The notes under the pieces were generated by a model, which saw only the letters and a program-made list of their open reading frames with translations, did not search any database and had not been told where the DNA came from. This document shows, in pieces, positions 18,629 through 26,200 of a DNA stretch of 64,000 nt. This stretch comes from Chitinophagaceae bacterium 26-R-25 (lineage in GTDB: Bacteria; Bacteroidota; Bacteroidia; Chitinophagales; Chitinophagaceae), in the NCBI GenBank assembly GCA_029906195.1, contig JARWSJ010000002.1:806001-870000 (forward strand), written 5' to 3'. The stretch's first letter is position 1; the number at the start of each line of letters is the position of its first letter. The position numbers and the translations under genes are program-made.

Positions 18629-19360
18629 AAGTTGTTAGTAGTTAGTTATTGGTTGTTAGCCACGACTTGGTGCTATGCAACGCCTGTTAGACCTTGTTCA
18701 TGATTTTGTCTGTCTACGATTGTCCAAATGGTATCGTCGTACAATAATTTAGTACTGTCAATATCAGTAGCTTTAAACGCTAATATTTTTGTTTTTCCAC
18801 GAAAGGATTTGAATAGAAATCGTATCTCGCTGATTTTATCATTTTCAAAGAGAGTAGAAGTGGTCGTTAGATAGCCAACTACAGGCTCGTCTTTTTTTAG
18901 GATACACGTATTGTTAAGAAAAGACGATTCTGAAATATTCAATCTTCTTTGCTTATTTTCTAACGTAAAAAAGAGCTGTCTTAGATTTATAGAAGAATTA
19001 TGTGTCCATCCGTTTTTCTCAAATCTAATATCAATATCGACGTCTTTTAAGTTAAAGGTATGATTTACAGAAACGACACTTAATTTAAACAGATATAGAG
19101 ATTTAGGTTCACCGCGAAATTCGCCAACGTTGTCATATTGGCTTACCAATTTACCTACTATTCGTGCTGGAGCAAGTTTTTCATATAAAAAAGGAGTCCA
19201 TGCCGCAATTACACCTAACAATGTGAAAAGAAGAGAAAGATCCATACCGTTTTTTTTGAAAATATATAGCCTGAATGCCTTATTGATTAGCAAGATCGCG
19301 AGAGCGAAATTGATGCAGATATATCGCTCACCAGTTTCTTTTCTATCAACCAACAACTCC
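18629..19360. repeat. Family L inverted repeats enclosing one gene
   Basis: The left arm GTTGTTAGTAGTTAGTTATT (18631-18650, continuing to 18661) and the right arm CTATCAACCAACAACTCCC (19342-19360) are approximate reverse complements. They flank the hypothetical gene at 18673-19245. The right arm abuts the stop codon of queD. The same arrangement, with a different gene inside, occurs at 52883-53201. Confidence 0.6.
18673..19245 (-). CDS. Hypothetical membrane-anchored protein
   Basis: A 190-residue protein I do not recognise. The ATG at 19245 is chosen because it starts an N-terminal membrane anchor (LSLLFTLLGVIAAWTPFLYE); the upstream extension of the frame has no supporting features. The rest is beta-rich, with VSVNHTFNLKDVDIDIRFE and KISEIRFLFKSF. 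It could face the cytosol from a single anchor. The gene is more AT-rich than its neighbours and sits alone between two family L arms, which suggests later acquisition (inference). Confidence 0.65.
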   Translation of the reverse strand: MDLSLLFTLLGVIAAWTPFLYEKLAPARIVGKLVSQYDNVGEFRGEPKSLYLFKLSVVSVNHTFNLKDVDIDIRFEKNGWTHNSSINLRQLFFTLENKQRRLNISESSFLNNTCILKKDEPVVGYLTTTSTLFENDKISEIRFLFKSFRGKTKILAFKATDIDSTKLLYDDTIWTIVDRQNHEQGLTGVA

Positions 19361-19717
19361 CTATTCGCCAGAATAAATCACTCCCGTCGTTGGCGTTTCG
19401 TATAGTTCGATTCTGCTGAGTTTTGGTAAAACAGGTTTTAATGTATTCCAGATCCAGATGGTAATATTTTCTGCAGTGGGATTTTGCAGACCGGGTACAT
19501 CGTTGATCAGTTTGTGATCAAGTGTATCGATAATAGGAGAGATGGCGTCTTTCAATTCTTTGAAATCCATGATCCAGCCGTAATGTTCATCCGGTTTTCC
19601 CTGGATGAAAACTTTCAGTTTGTAGGTGTGACCGTGCATGTTTTTGCACTTGTGACCTTCCGGTACATTCGGTAAAAAATGCGCTGAATCAAAAGAGAAT
19701 TCCTTATAAATTTCCAT
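19361..19717 (-). CDS. queD: 6-carboxytetrahydropterin synthase / 6-pyruvoyl-tetrahydropterin synthase family (QueD)
   Basis: A 118-residue enzyme of the PTPS/QueD family, which converts dihydroneopterin triphosphate to a carboxy- or pyruvoyl-tetrahydropterin; in bacteria this usually serves queuosine synthesis. The ATG at 19717 is preferred to a TTG three codons upstream. Zinc-ligand histidines lie in DSAHFL and MHGHTY, and the catalytic cysteine is in HKCKNMHGH. A perfect -7 box lies 21 bp upstream. The stop codon abuts a family L arm. No other queuosine gene is in view. Confidence 0.92.
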   Translation of the reverse strand: MEIYKEFSFDSAHFLPNVPEGHKCKNMHGHTYKLKVFIQGKPDEHYGWIMDFKELKDAISPIIDTLDHKLINDVPGLQNPTAENITIWIWNTLKPVLPKLSRIELYETPTTGVIYSGE

Positions 19718-19737
19718 ACTACCCAAATTTCAGGCTG

Positions 19738-19745
19738 CAAAAGTA
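19738..19745 (-). promoter_or_regulatory. Bacteroidota -7 box before queD
   Basis: Reads TACTTTTG on the minus strand, a perfect TAnnTTTG match 21 bp upstream of the queD ATG. The position expected for the -33 element lies inside the family E arm and shows no TTTG. Confidence 0.55.
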
Positions 19746-19870
19746 CAAAATTTGAAAATGTGTTAATTTGAAAATTTGAAAATTGAGGAGCCTGACTGCT
19801 CAATTTCCCCTCAGAGAAACGCACGGAAAGCATTTTCAAATTAGCACATCTTCAAATTTTCAAATTATTG
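19746..19870. repeat. Intergenic inverted-repeat element, family E
   Basis: The left arm (19746-19787) has AATTTGAAAATGTG and AATTTGAAAATTTGAAAA units. The right arm (19831-19870) is its reverse complement, ending in the stop codon of the flavin-reductase-like gene. The order of the distinctive ATGTG-TTAA segment is conserved in both arms. Confidence 0.85.
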
Positions 19871-20740
19871 CGCCAGGCGCAACAACGCTTGCCAGGCCTC
19901 GCTTACCTTGCCCTCGTTCAGCAGCTGTGCGGCATGTTGAGCGATTTGTTTTGTTTTTTCTTCCCCGTTTGATTGAAGAAGTTTGGCTAGTTTCTCGTCG
20001 TTACACGAAGCTTCGGCAGCTGGTAAACTGTCCACATTGGCCAATTGGCCCAAATGGTTGCCGGTCAGCGTTTTATGCTCTTTTATGAACGTTGGGAGCT
20101 TGTCTACGCCAATTCCAAGCTTCGTATTGGGTTTTTCCACCTCAAACAAATTGTCCGGCGTAATGCGAGCGTACCAGTTGCTTCCCAACCTTGCCACGTG
20201 GTGTATTTTGCGCTGATCTATCATGCCTTTGCCGTCCAAAATGGTTTCGTCGATATGCATGCAAAGCACCTCACAAATAACAAGATTGCCAGCGCCGCCA
20301 TTGGTTCCCAACGGTTTAACCTCAATAACCTTGCATTCGAGTTTTATTTTGGATTCCTTTACCATTGGTGGTTTTACCAATGTGGCAGGTTCTTGCGTAA
20401 AGCCCGCCTTGAGAAATTCGTTTACCCCTTTCTCATATTCGCAGGAAGCAAGACTGGTTTGTTGAACCATATCTTCATCCACAATATTGATCACCACTTC
20501 CGGCACTTCCTGCACATTTAGCAGGGAATGCTTTACGGTATTATCTCTCACTCTGCGGCTTGGAGAAAATATAACAATGGCCGGGTCCGACGAAAACAGG
20601 TTGAAAAAACTGAACGGGCTCAAATTTACATTGCCGTCTGCATCAATCGTGCTCGCAAAAGCGATCGGTCTTGGTGCGATGGCGTGTTGCAAATATTGCT
20701 GCCTTTGTACCGTAGTTATTTCACTAAGATTAATGAGCAT
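19865..20740 (-). CDS. Flavin reductase-like FMN-binding protein
   Basis: A 291-residue protein with an N-terminal FMN-binding split barrel: RPIAFASTIDADGNVNLSPF and SRRVRDNTVKHSLLN mark the flavin site. The C-terminal 70-80 residues are helical. Its start overlaps the end of the fumarylacetoacetase-family gene by 11 bp, so it is translated with the tyrosine-catabolism genes. The exact reaction is unknown; relatives reduce flavin for oxygenases or act as oxidoreductases. No maleylacetoacetate isomerase gene is seen here, but this fold offers no evidence that it replaces one. Confidence 0.85.
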   Translation of the reverse strand: MLINLSEITTVQRQQYLQHAIAPRPIAFASTIDADGNVNLSPFSFFNLFSSDPAIVIFSPSRRVRDNTVKHSLLNVQEVPEVVINIVDEDMVQQTSLASCEYEKGVNEFLKAGFTQEPATLVKPPMVKESKIKLECKVIEVKPLGTNGGAGNLVICEVLCMHIDETILDGKGMIDQRKIHHVARLGSNWYARITPDNLFEVEKPNTKLGIGVDKLPTFIKEHKTLTGNHLGQLANVDSLPAAEASCNDEKLAKLLQSNGEEKTKQIAQHAAQLLNEGKVSEAWQALLRLAQ

Positions 20741-21740
20741 TTTTTTTCAATTGTAAAATGGAGTAATCAGTGTCTTCTTTTACAATCGTATTGGAGAGTT
20801 TGCCAAGTGCATCAATTTCCATATCCACTACGTCACCATCTTGTAACCATTGCTCTTTATAGTCTGGGTTTTCCAATTTGCCCGTACCGTTCAATTCAAG
20901 GAAACATCCTGTGCCAACGGTTCCGCTGCCAATCACATCTCCCGGGTAAAGTGTTACACCATAGCTCGCACGTTCAATTATTTCAGCAAACGTCCAATCC
21001 ATATCTGCAAGGTTTCCTGTGCTCACTTGTTTGCCATTGACAAAACATTTCATGGCAAGATTCCAGTTTTTGCCTTCATGGTTTGGTTTTGCAGGTACTT
21101 CGTAGTTTGTTAGTTCATCTTTTGTAACCAAATATGGTCCGAGCGTTGTAGAGAAATCTTTTCCCTTCGCAGGTCCGAGATTCAGCAACATTTCTTCCAT
21201 TTGCAAAGTGCGTGCACTCATATCGTTCATGATCATCAGGCCGCCAATATAATCATCTGCGTCTTTCGCTTTGATGTTCCTTCCTTCCTTGCAAATAACG
21301 ATCGCACACTCCAGTTCGAAATCAAGTTTGTGAAAATGATCTGGCATGCAATAGATTTTCCCTGGTCCTTCCACTGCCTGGTGATTGGTGAAGTAAAAGA
21401 TCGGATACTGGTCAAACTCAGGAATCATGGGCACTTTACGATTACGACGTGCGGCCGCTACGTGCTGGCGGAAGGCATAACCATCGCGCATAGACGTGGG
21501 ACGCGGAACCGGAGAAAGCAACTGCACCTGTTCAAACGGTGTGCTGGTTACCACTAATTTTCCACTGATAATTTGTTCCAATGCCTGCGATGCCAGTCTA
21601 ATCTGCGTATCCCAATCACCGAGGAACAAAGCCATTTTTGAAAGCAACTGCGGATGCAGCGTTTGCATATCATACACATTGCCTTCATGCAGCAAACCCA
21701 ATTGCTCACTGCCTTTTTCGATATAAGAGAGAAGTTTCAT
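20730..21740 (-). CDS. Fumarylacetoacetate hydrolase family protein
   Basis: A 336-residue FAH-fold hydrolase. Metal and active-site segments are visible in LDFELECAIVI and GLMIMNDMSARTLQ, followed by KGKDFSTTLGPYLVT and GDVIGSGTVGTGC. The context, downstream of hppD and hmgA, supports fumarylacetoacetase as the last step of tyrosine breakdown, giving fumarate and acetoacetate. The family also contains other C-C hydrolases, so the product is inferred. A family C element separates it from hmgA. It overlaps the next gene by 11 bp. Confidence 0.9.
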   Translation of the reverse strand: MKLLSYIEKGSEQLGLLHEGNVYDMQTLHPQLLSKMALFLGDWDTQIRLASQALEQIISGKLVVTSTPFEQVQLLSPVPRPTSMRDGYAFRQHVAAARRNRKVPMIPEFDQYPIFYFTNHQAVEGPGKIYCMPDHFHKLDFELECAIVICKEGRNIKAKDADDYIGGLMIMNDMSARTLQMEEMLLNLGPAKGKDFSTTLGPYLVTKDELTNYEVPAKPNHEGKNWNLAMKCFVNGKQVSTGNLADMDWTFAEIIERASYGVTLYPGDVIGSGTVGTGCFLELNGTGKLENPDYKEQWLQDGDVVDMEIDALGKLSNTIVKEDTDYSILQLKKNAH

Positions 21741-21745
21741 TTATT

Positions 21746-21875
21746 TTAGGAATTAGGAATTAGAAATTAGGAAGCAGAAGAGTGAATTAAGAATTAGCAA
21801 TCAGGAATTAAGAATTCTGCAAAGTGCGATCACTCAAACAATTCTAATTCCTAATTTCTAATTCCTAATTCCTGC
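21746..21875. repeat. Intergenic inverted-repeat element, family C
   Basis: The left arm (21746-21777) is AATTAGG units, with a second degenerate set at 21784-21819. The right arm (21841-21875) is TTCTAATTCC units and touches the hmgA stop codon. The loop is about 60 bp. Confidence 0.9.
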
Positions 21876-23032
21876 TATTCCGCCCAACTCATAATATACC
21901 CCTCATTCTCAATCTCCAGAGCTTCCTCGGTGAGCATGAGCGGGTGGAATGTATCTACCATTACGGCCAGTTCTTTTGTTTCTTTTGCGCCGATGCTTTT
22001 TTCCACCATTCCGGGATGCGGGCCGTGTGGAATACCAGCTGGGTGCAAGGTGATCATACCGCGGGTTACATTTTTGCGGCTCATAAAATCGCCATCGACG
22101 TAGTACAGCAATTCATCACTGTCAATGTTGGAGTGATTATATGGTGCAGGAATGGCTTGCGGATGATAATCAAACAGTCTCGGCACGAAAGAGCAAACTA
22201 CAAAGTTGTTGGCTTCAAAGGTTTGATGCACTGGCGGCGGCTGATGCACACGACCTGTGATCGGTTCAAAATCGTGAATGCTGAATGCAAAAGGATAGCA
22301 GCAGCCATCCCAACCTACAACATCAAATGGATGCGTTCCATAGTGCAGGTCATACATTATGCCTTTCTTTTTTGCCTTGATAAAAAAGTCGCCTTTCTCA
22401 TCAAATGTTTGCAGGTCTTGCGGCGTGCGAATATCTCTTTCACAGTATGGAGAGTGCTCCAGCAACTGTCCATATTTGCTTTGATATCTTTTCGGAAAAC
22501 GGATCGGACTGAATGATTCAACAATAAACAGCCTGTTGTTTTCAGTAGCAAATTCTATCTGATAGATAGTACCTCTTGGCAACACCAAATAGTCTCCATA
22601 AGAAAAAGGCAACTGGCCGTAAACAGTTCTCAGCACACCACTTCCCTCATGCACAAAGATCATTTCATCCGCATCTGTGTTCTTGTAGAAATAATCCTTC
22701 ATGCTCTGCTGCGGTGCAGCCAATACAATGTGGCAATCATTGTTTACCAAAACAGCTTTGCGACTGTCGAGGAAATCCTTTTCAGGTTTTACTTTAAAAC
22801 CATCAAAGCTATGATGTGCCAATGTGTGTTTCTGTGCGATCTTCGGTGAAACGTCATTGCCTGTCACAGCTTTAATGATCTGTGTTGGCGGATGCACGTG
22901 GTACAGCAAAGAATAATCATTGGAAAATCCTTCCGTTGAAAAAAGCTGCTCCGAGTAAAGTGTACCATCCTTCTTGCGGAACTGCGTATGTCTTTTATGA
23001 GGAATTTCCCCCAGTTTAAAATAGTGTGGCAT
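21875..23032 (-). CDS. hmgA: Homogentisate 1,2-dioxygenase
   Basis: A 385-residue Fe(II) dioxygenase that opens homogentisate to maleylacetoacetate. ATG 23032 is chosen over a TTG three codons earlier. Iron ligands fit the histidine of PYNHSN, the glutamate of DELLYY and a histidine in IPHGPHPG, the family triad. QPPPVHQTFEANNFVVCSF is also typical. It is shorter than the roughly 430-residue proteobacterial enzymes but in line with Bacteroidota forms as I recall them. It lies downstream of hppD and upstream of the FAH-family gene, in pathway order. Confidence 0.94.
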   Translation of the reverse strand: MPHYFKLGEIPHKRHTQFRKKDGTLYSEQLFSTEGFSNDYSLLYHVHPPTQIIKAVTGNDVSPKIAQKHTLAHHSFDGFKVKPEKDFLDSRKAVLVNNDCHIVLAAPQQSMKDYFYKNTDADEMIFVHEGSGVLRTVYGQLPFSYGDYLVLPRGTIYQIEFATENNRLFIVESFSPIRFPKRYQSKYGQLLEHSPYCERDIRTPQDLQTFDEKGDFFIKAKKKGIMYDLHYGTHPFDVVGWDGCCYPFAFSIHDFEPITGRVHQPPPVHQTFEANNFVVCSFVPRLFDYHPQAIPAPYNHSNIDSDELLYYVDGDFMSRKNVTRGMITLHPAGIPHGPHPGMVEKSIGAKETKELAVMVDTFHPLMLTEEALEIENEGYIMSWAE

Positions 23033-23060
23033 GGCAAACAAGTTATGAGTTATGAATTAA

Positions 23061-23180
23061 GTAAAAAGTAAAAAATAAAAAGGAAAAACGGTGCTAACAT
23101 TATTTTGACTGTTCAATTCTTCTTAAAAATACTCAACGCGACAGTGTTACAATTTTTTGACTTTTTCTTTTTACTTATCC
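23061..23180. repeat. Intergenic inverted-repeat element, family I
   Basis: Left arm GTAAAAAGTAAAAAATAAAA (from 23061) and right arm GACTTTTTCTTTTTACTT (23159-23176) are reverse complements. It lies between hmgA and hppD. Confidence 0.75.
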
Positions 23181-23189
23181 CTGACGTTT

Positions 23190-24323
23190 TTATAAATTCC
23201 CTCTCAATGCCTGTTCTCTTTCGATGGCTTCAAACAATGCTTTAAAGTTGCCTGCACCAAAGCTTTTTGCACCTTTACGTTGAATGATCTCAAAGAAAAG
23301 AGTTGGTCTGTCTTCCACAGGCTTTGTAAAGATCTGCAATAAATAGCCTTCTTCATCACGATCAACCAAAATGCCCAATTCTCTCAAAGGAGCAATGTCT
23401 TCGTCAATTTTACCTACACGAGCTGAAAGCTCATCGTAATAAGCGCTAGGAGGAGCTGGTAAAAATTCAACGCCCCGGGCTTTCATCGCTCTTACCGTAG
23501 TAACGATATCTTTTGTAGCAACGGCAATGTGCTGAACGCCTTCGCCTTCGTAGAATTCAAGGTATTCTTCTACCTGTGATTTCTTTTTACCTTCAGCCGG
23601 TTCGTTGATCGGGAACTTAACGTATCCATTACCGTTACTCATTACTTTACTCATCAAAGCAGAGTATTCGGTATTGATTTGTTTATCGTCAAACGACAAA
23701 ATGTTCGTGAACCCCATGATTTTTTCATACCACTCAACTACCGGTATCATTCGGTTCCAGTCAACGTTGCCCACGCAATGGTCTATGTATTGTAAACCTG
23801 TTGGCTCAGGGTGGTAATTGGTTTTGTACTCAACAAACCCTGGCATGAAAACGCCTTTGTAATCTTTTCTTTCTACAAACAGGTGAACGGTTTCGCCATA
23901 TGTGTAGATGCCACACATTTTCACTTCACCGTTGTCATCCATCAGTGTAGTTGGTTCCATGTAAACTTTTGCACCGCGTGAAGTAGTTTCTTCAAAGGCA
24001 CCATAAGCGTCATCCACAGACAGTGCAAGGATTTTCACGCCATCACCATGTTTTTTAACGTGCTCAGCAATTGGGCCATCAGAGCGCAATGCAGTAGTGA
24101 ATATTAATCTGATTTTACCTTGTTGTAAAACATAAGAAGCTCTGTCGCGAACGCCTGTTTCCGGGCCGGCATAAGCCAGGTCCTGGAAGCCAAAAGCTGT
24201 TTTATAAAAGTGCGCTGCTTGTTTAGCATTACCTACGTAAAACTCAACGTGGTCAGTACCGTTAAGTTGTAAAAAGTCGTGTGCGGCAACCACCTCAGGA
24301 GCGCCTGAATTTGAAGCAATCAT
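23190..24323 (-). CDS. hppD: 4-hydroxyphenylpyruvate dioxygenase
   Basis: A 377-residue Fe(II) enzyme that converts 4-hydroxyphenylpyruvate to homogentisate, entry to the tyrosine pathway encoded downstream. ATG 24323 (MIASNSG) is chosen because a longer open frame adds 26 hydrophobic residues unlike the family. Two vicinal-oxygen-chelate domains are seen. Iron ligands fit YIDHCVGN, GVQHIAVAT and the glutamate in LFFEIIQRKGAKSFG. The C-terminal GNFKALFEAIEREQ is the lid helix. The 282 bp to the zeta-like gene holds a hairpin but no clear promoter. Confidence 0.96.
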   Translation of the reverse strand: MIASNSGAPEVVAAHDFLQLNGTDHVEFYVGNAKQAAHFYKTAFGFQDLAYAGPETGVRDRASYVLQQGKIRLIFTTALRSDGPIAEHVKKHGDGVKILALSVDDAYGAFEETTSRGAKVYMEPTTLMDDNGEVKMCGIYTYGETVHLFVERKDYKGVFMPGFVEYKTNYHPEPTGLQYIDHCVGNVDWNRMIPVVEWYEKIMGFTNILSFDDKQINTEYSALMSKVMSNGNGYVKFPINEPAEGKKKSQVEEYLEFYEGEGVQHIAVATKDIVTTVRAMKARGVEFLPAPPSAYYDELSARVGKIDEDIAPLRELGILVDRDEEGYLLQIFTKPVEDRPTLFFEIIQRKGAKSFGAGNFKALFEAIEREQALRGNL

Positions 24324-24445
24324 GTTTAATTTAGTATTAAGTGAAGAATAAATAGTATCGGGAAATAGCAACAAATGCAGCTGCATAAAGCATACTGGCA
24401 TTGCATAAGAATTATGTAACGGAGATTATATGGCCGAGTCGGTTG

Positions 24446-24483
24446 CGAGCGTCACCATGAGGAAAATGTAGTGTCCACGCTCG
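24446..24483. other. Stable hairpin between divergent genes
   Basis: CGAGCGT (24446-24452) pairs perfectly with ACGCTCG (24477-24483). The stem continues CAC/GTG after a 3-base bulge, and the loop is 15 bases. It lies about 120 bp upstream of hppD and of the zeta-like gene, so it could be in either leader. No known riboswitch class was recognised. Confidence 0.4.
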
Positions 24484-24572
24484 TCAGAAAATATTTTATG
24501 AGAATAATCTGGTCTCAAGCTGTTTCGTGTTAGTACAAAGTAAGTGTTTTTTACAGGTATCAGCAAAAGGAG

Positions 24573-24600
24573 TTTGTTAAAAGGTAAGGGGGTATATTTG
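24573..24600 (+). promoter_or_regulatory. Candidate promoter of the zeta-like operon
   Basis: TATATTTG (24593-24600) is a perfect TAnnTTTG box; TTTG at 24573-24576 could be the -33 element, although the 16 bp spacer is short. The -7 box ends 5 bp before ATG 24606, so the transcript would be leaderless or nearly so. Confidence 0.5.
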
Positions 24601-24605
24601 TGAAT

Positions 24606-25193
24606 ATGGAGGAAAAAAATCTCTACATTATTGCTGGATGCAACGGTGCGGGTAAGACTACTGCATCGTTTACAATATTACCGGAGATGTTGAATATTAA
24701 GGAGTTTGTGAATGCAGATGAAATTGCAAAGGGGCTGTCTCCATTTAATCAGGAAGGTGTTGCTCTTGAAGCGGGAAGAATAATGCTGCATCGGATTAAT
24801 GAATTATTGACCGAGAACAAAAGTTTTGCTTTCGAGACAACCCTTTCTACCAAAAGCTACAAGAACAAGATCAGGGAAGCAAAAGAAAGGGGTTATGGAG
24901 TCGTTTTATTGTTTTTCTATCTGGATTCTGTTGAATTGGCGAAACAAAGGGTGAAAACCAGGGTTTCCGAAGGAGGTCACAATATCGAACCTGATGTAAT
25001 TGAAAGGCGATACATCGGAGGAATAAGAAATTTGTTCGATATTTACATTGAAATTGTTGATCGGGCATTCATTTTTGACAATTCGAATGGAGAACCTGAA
25101 TTGATTATAAAAAGAATAGCAACAGGAGAAGTTGAAATTGCTGATTACACAAAATTTGACACATTGAAGTTTTTTTATGAAAAACATAAATAA
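24606..25193 (+). CDS. Zeta-toxin-like P-loop kinase
   Basis: A 195-residue P-loop protein of the zeta-toxin/AAA group. The Walker A motif is GCNGAGKTT near the N-terminus. FVNADEIAKGLSPF and FAFETTLSTKSY match the substrate-binding and helical segments of zeta-type kinases, which phosphorylate UDP-amino sugars. RVSEGGHNIEPDVIERRY carries conserved arginines. ATG 24606 is preferred to GTG 24600 because the -7 box ends at 24600. A 54-residue gene overlaps its 3' end by 17 bp. Toxicity is not shown; many relatives are uncharacterised kinases. Confidence 0.85.
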   Translation: MEEKNLYIIAGCNGAGKTTASFTILPEMLNIKEFVNADEIAKGLSPFNQEGVALEAGRIMLHRINELLTENKSFAFETTLSTKSYKNKIREAKERGYGVVLLFFYLDSVELAKQRVKTRVSEGGHNIEPDVIERRYIGGIRNLFDIYIEIVDRAFIFDNSNGEPELIIKRIATGEVEIADYTKFDTLKFFYEKHK

Positions 25194-25341
25194 AGACGAA
25201 GAGCTCACCGAAAAAATTTTGAAAGGACTCAAAGAGTCATTCAGAAGACTTATTGAGTTCAAAAAAAGTAAAGGGACAGATTTGATCGTTTCTCGAGACG
25301 GCAAGATTGTAAGAATTAATCCAAACGATATTAAAATTTAA
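25177..25341 (+). CDS. Small protein overlapping the zeta-like gene; candidate antitoxin
   Basis: A 54-residue frame starting at ATG 25177, inside the last codons of the zeta-like gene. The 17 bp overlap, in another frame, suggests translational coupling. The N-terminal half is a charged helix (EKILKGLKESFRRLIEF) and the C-terminal half a short beta-like segment ending VSRDGKIVRINPNDIKI. An intrinsic terminator follows at 25386. The size, position and sharing of one transcript suggest an antidote or accessory subunit, but in classical epsilon-zeta systems the antitoxin gene comes first. I do not recognise a named family. Confidence 0.65.
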   Translation: MKNINKDEELTEKILKGLKESFRRLIEFKKSKGTDLIVSRDGKIVRINPNDIKI

Positions 25342-25356
25342 TAAAAGCTCAGCCAT

Positions 25357-25425
25357 CTACAAATCTGACTGATGCACGAAGTACTGTTCCGGGAACCACA
25401 ATTCCGGAACTTTTTTTATTAAATA
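25357..25425 (-). pseudogene. Remnant copy of the 3' end of ispE
   Basis: Read on the minus strand this stretch encodes FPEQYFVHQSDL-stop, against FPEHYFVHQSDLS-stop at the end of intact ispE (26197 onward). About 55-70 bp are roughly 80 percent identical to 26203-26270. Upstream the match fades with a small frame difference. No start or kinase core is present. The copy also carries the hairpin used as terminator by the zeta operon. Confidence 0.75.
25386..25417 (+). terminator. Intrinsic terminator after the zeta-like operon
   Basis: GTTCCGG (25386-25392) and CCGGAAC (25404-25410) form a perfect 7-bp stem, followed by seven T residues. It lies 45 bp past the small gene and is embedded in the ispE 3'-end remnant. 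Confidence 0.85.
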
Positions 25426-25537
25426 CCCACGGCAATTTCATATTGGTTCGGTAATCCAAATCGGACATTATTTGTTTGAAATAAAAATTGCATGCTATTT
25501 TTGGCCCCTGTAACCCATGTAAACTAAAACCTCTGAC

Positions 25538-26200
25538 ATGAAGTATTTTTTCCTTTCTCTGTTGTTTGGAACACTTGCAATAACAACAAATGCCCAAAAC
25601 CCCAAAAAGGTCGATTTAAATGAATTCATACTTGAGTGTATGAAAAATACGGGTGATTTGCCCCATAAACAAATGGCCTTTTGGTTGCCATCCGAATATT
25701 GGGACGTGGTTGCGGAACAAATGAAATTGGCGCCTGATGCAGTCGCTCAGATTCAATCCGAGATGAATAACTACCTTTTATTTGTTGCAGTGGATTATTC
25801 AATAGCGTCTGCTCAATTTACTTATAAGAGCGATGACGAAATTAGAAAAACACTTAAGCTTACAGATAGCTTAGGCAATAGCTATAGCCCCCTGGGATTG
25901 AATGATGTTTCTCCTCTTGCTCAACAGTTTTTGGGCGTTATGCAGCCTTTATTTGCAAAACTATGCGGGCAATTGGGTGAGGGCATGCATATATATCTAT
26001 TTGATTCTAAGAAAGTGAATGCCAAAACATATATCAGCCTTAAAAAACCTAATAGATTGTTCTTGAGTTGGGATGATGTAAAGATCAAATGGACCACGCC
26101 ATTTGCTTCGGTGTTACCGGCAAAAGTTTGTCCTGTTGATCATGAACTGATGAAAGGCAACTGGAACTATTGCCCTGTACATGGAGCTAAACTTAATTAA
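25538..26200 (+). CDS. Secreted protein with a C-terminal zinc-ribbon-like cysteine pair
   Basis: A 220-residue protein with a signal peptide ending TNAQ. The mature part is mostly helical and not assignable to a family I know. The C-terminus holds CPVDHELMKGNWNYCPVHG, a CP-x-x-H ... CP-x-H arrangement resembling a small metal-binding knuckle (inference). The gene is convergent with ispE and their stop codons overlap by 3 bp. It lies between intact ispE and a remnant of the ispE 3' end, so it looks like an inserted single-gene islet. The hairpin at 26228 inside ispE can serve as its terminator. Confidence 0.75.
   Translation: MKYFFLSLLFGTLAITTNAQNPKKVDLNEFILECMKNTGDLPHKQMAFWLPSEYWDVVAEQMKLAPDAVAQIQSEMNNYLLFVAVDYSIASAQFTYKSDDEIRKTLKLTDSLGNSYSPLGLNDVSPLAQQFLGVMQPLFAKLCGQLGEGMHIYLFDSKKVNAKTYISLKKPNRLFLSWDDVKIKWTTPFASVLPAKVCPVDHELMKGNWNYCPVHGAKLN

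Noticed and set aside
19246-19356. 37-residue extension of the hypothetical gene at 18673
   Set aside because: It would place a second hydrophobic stretch before the clear anchor and overlaps the family L arm side of the cassette; ATG 19245 is simpler.
24324-24605. Known riboswitch or tRNA in the hppD/zeta gap
   Set aside because: The hairpin there fits no class I could recognise, and no cloverleaf could be drawn.
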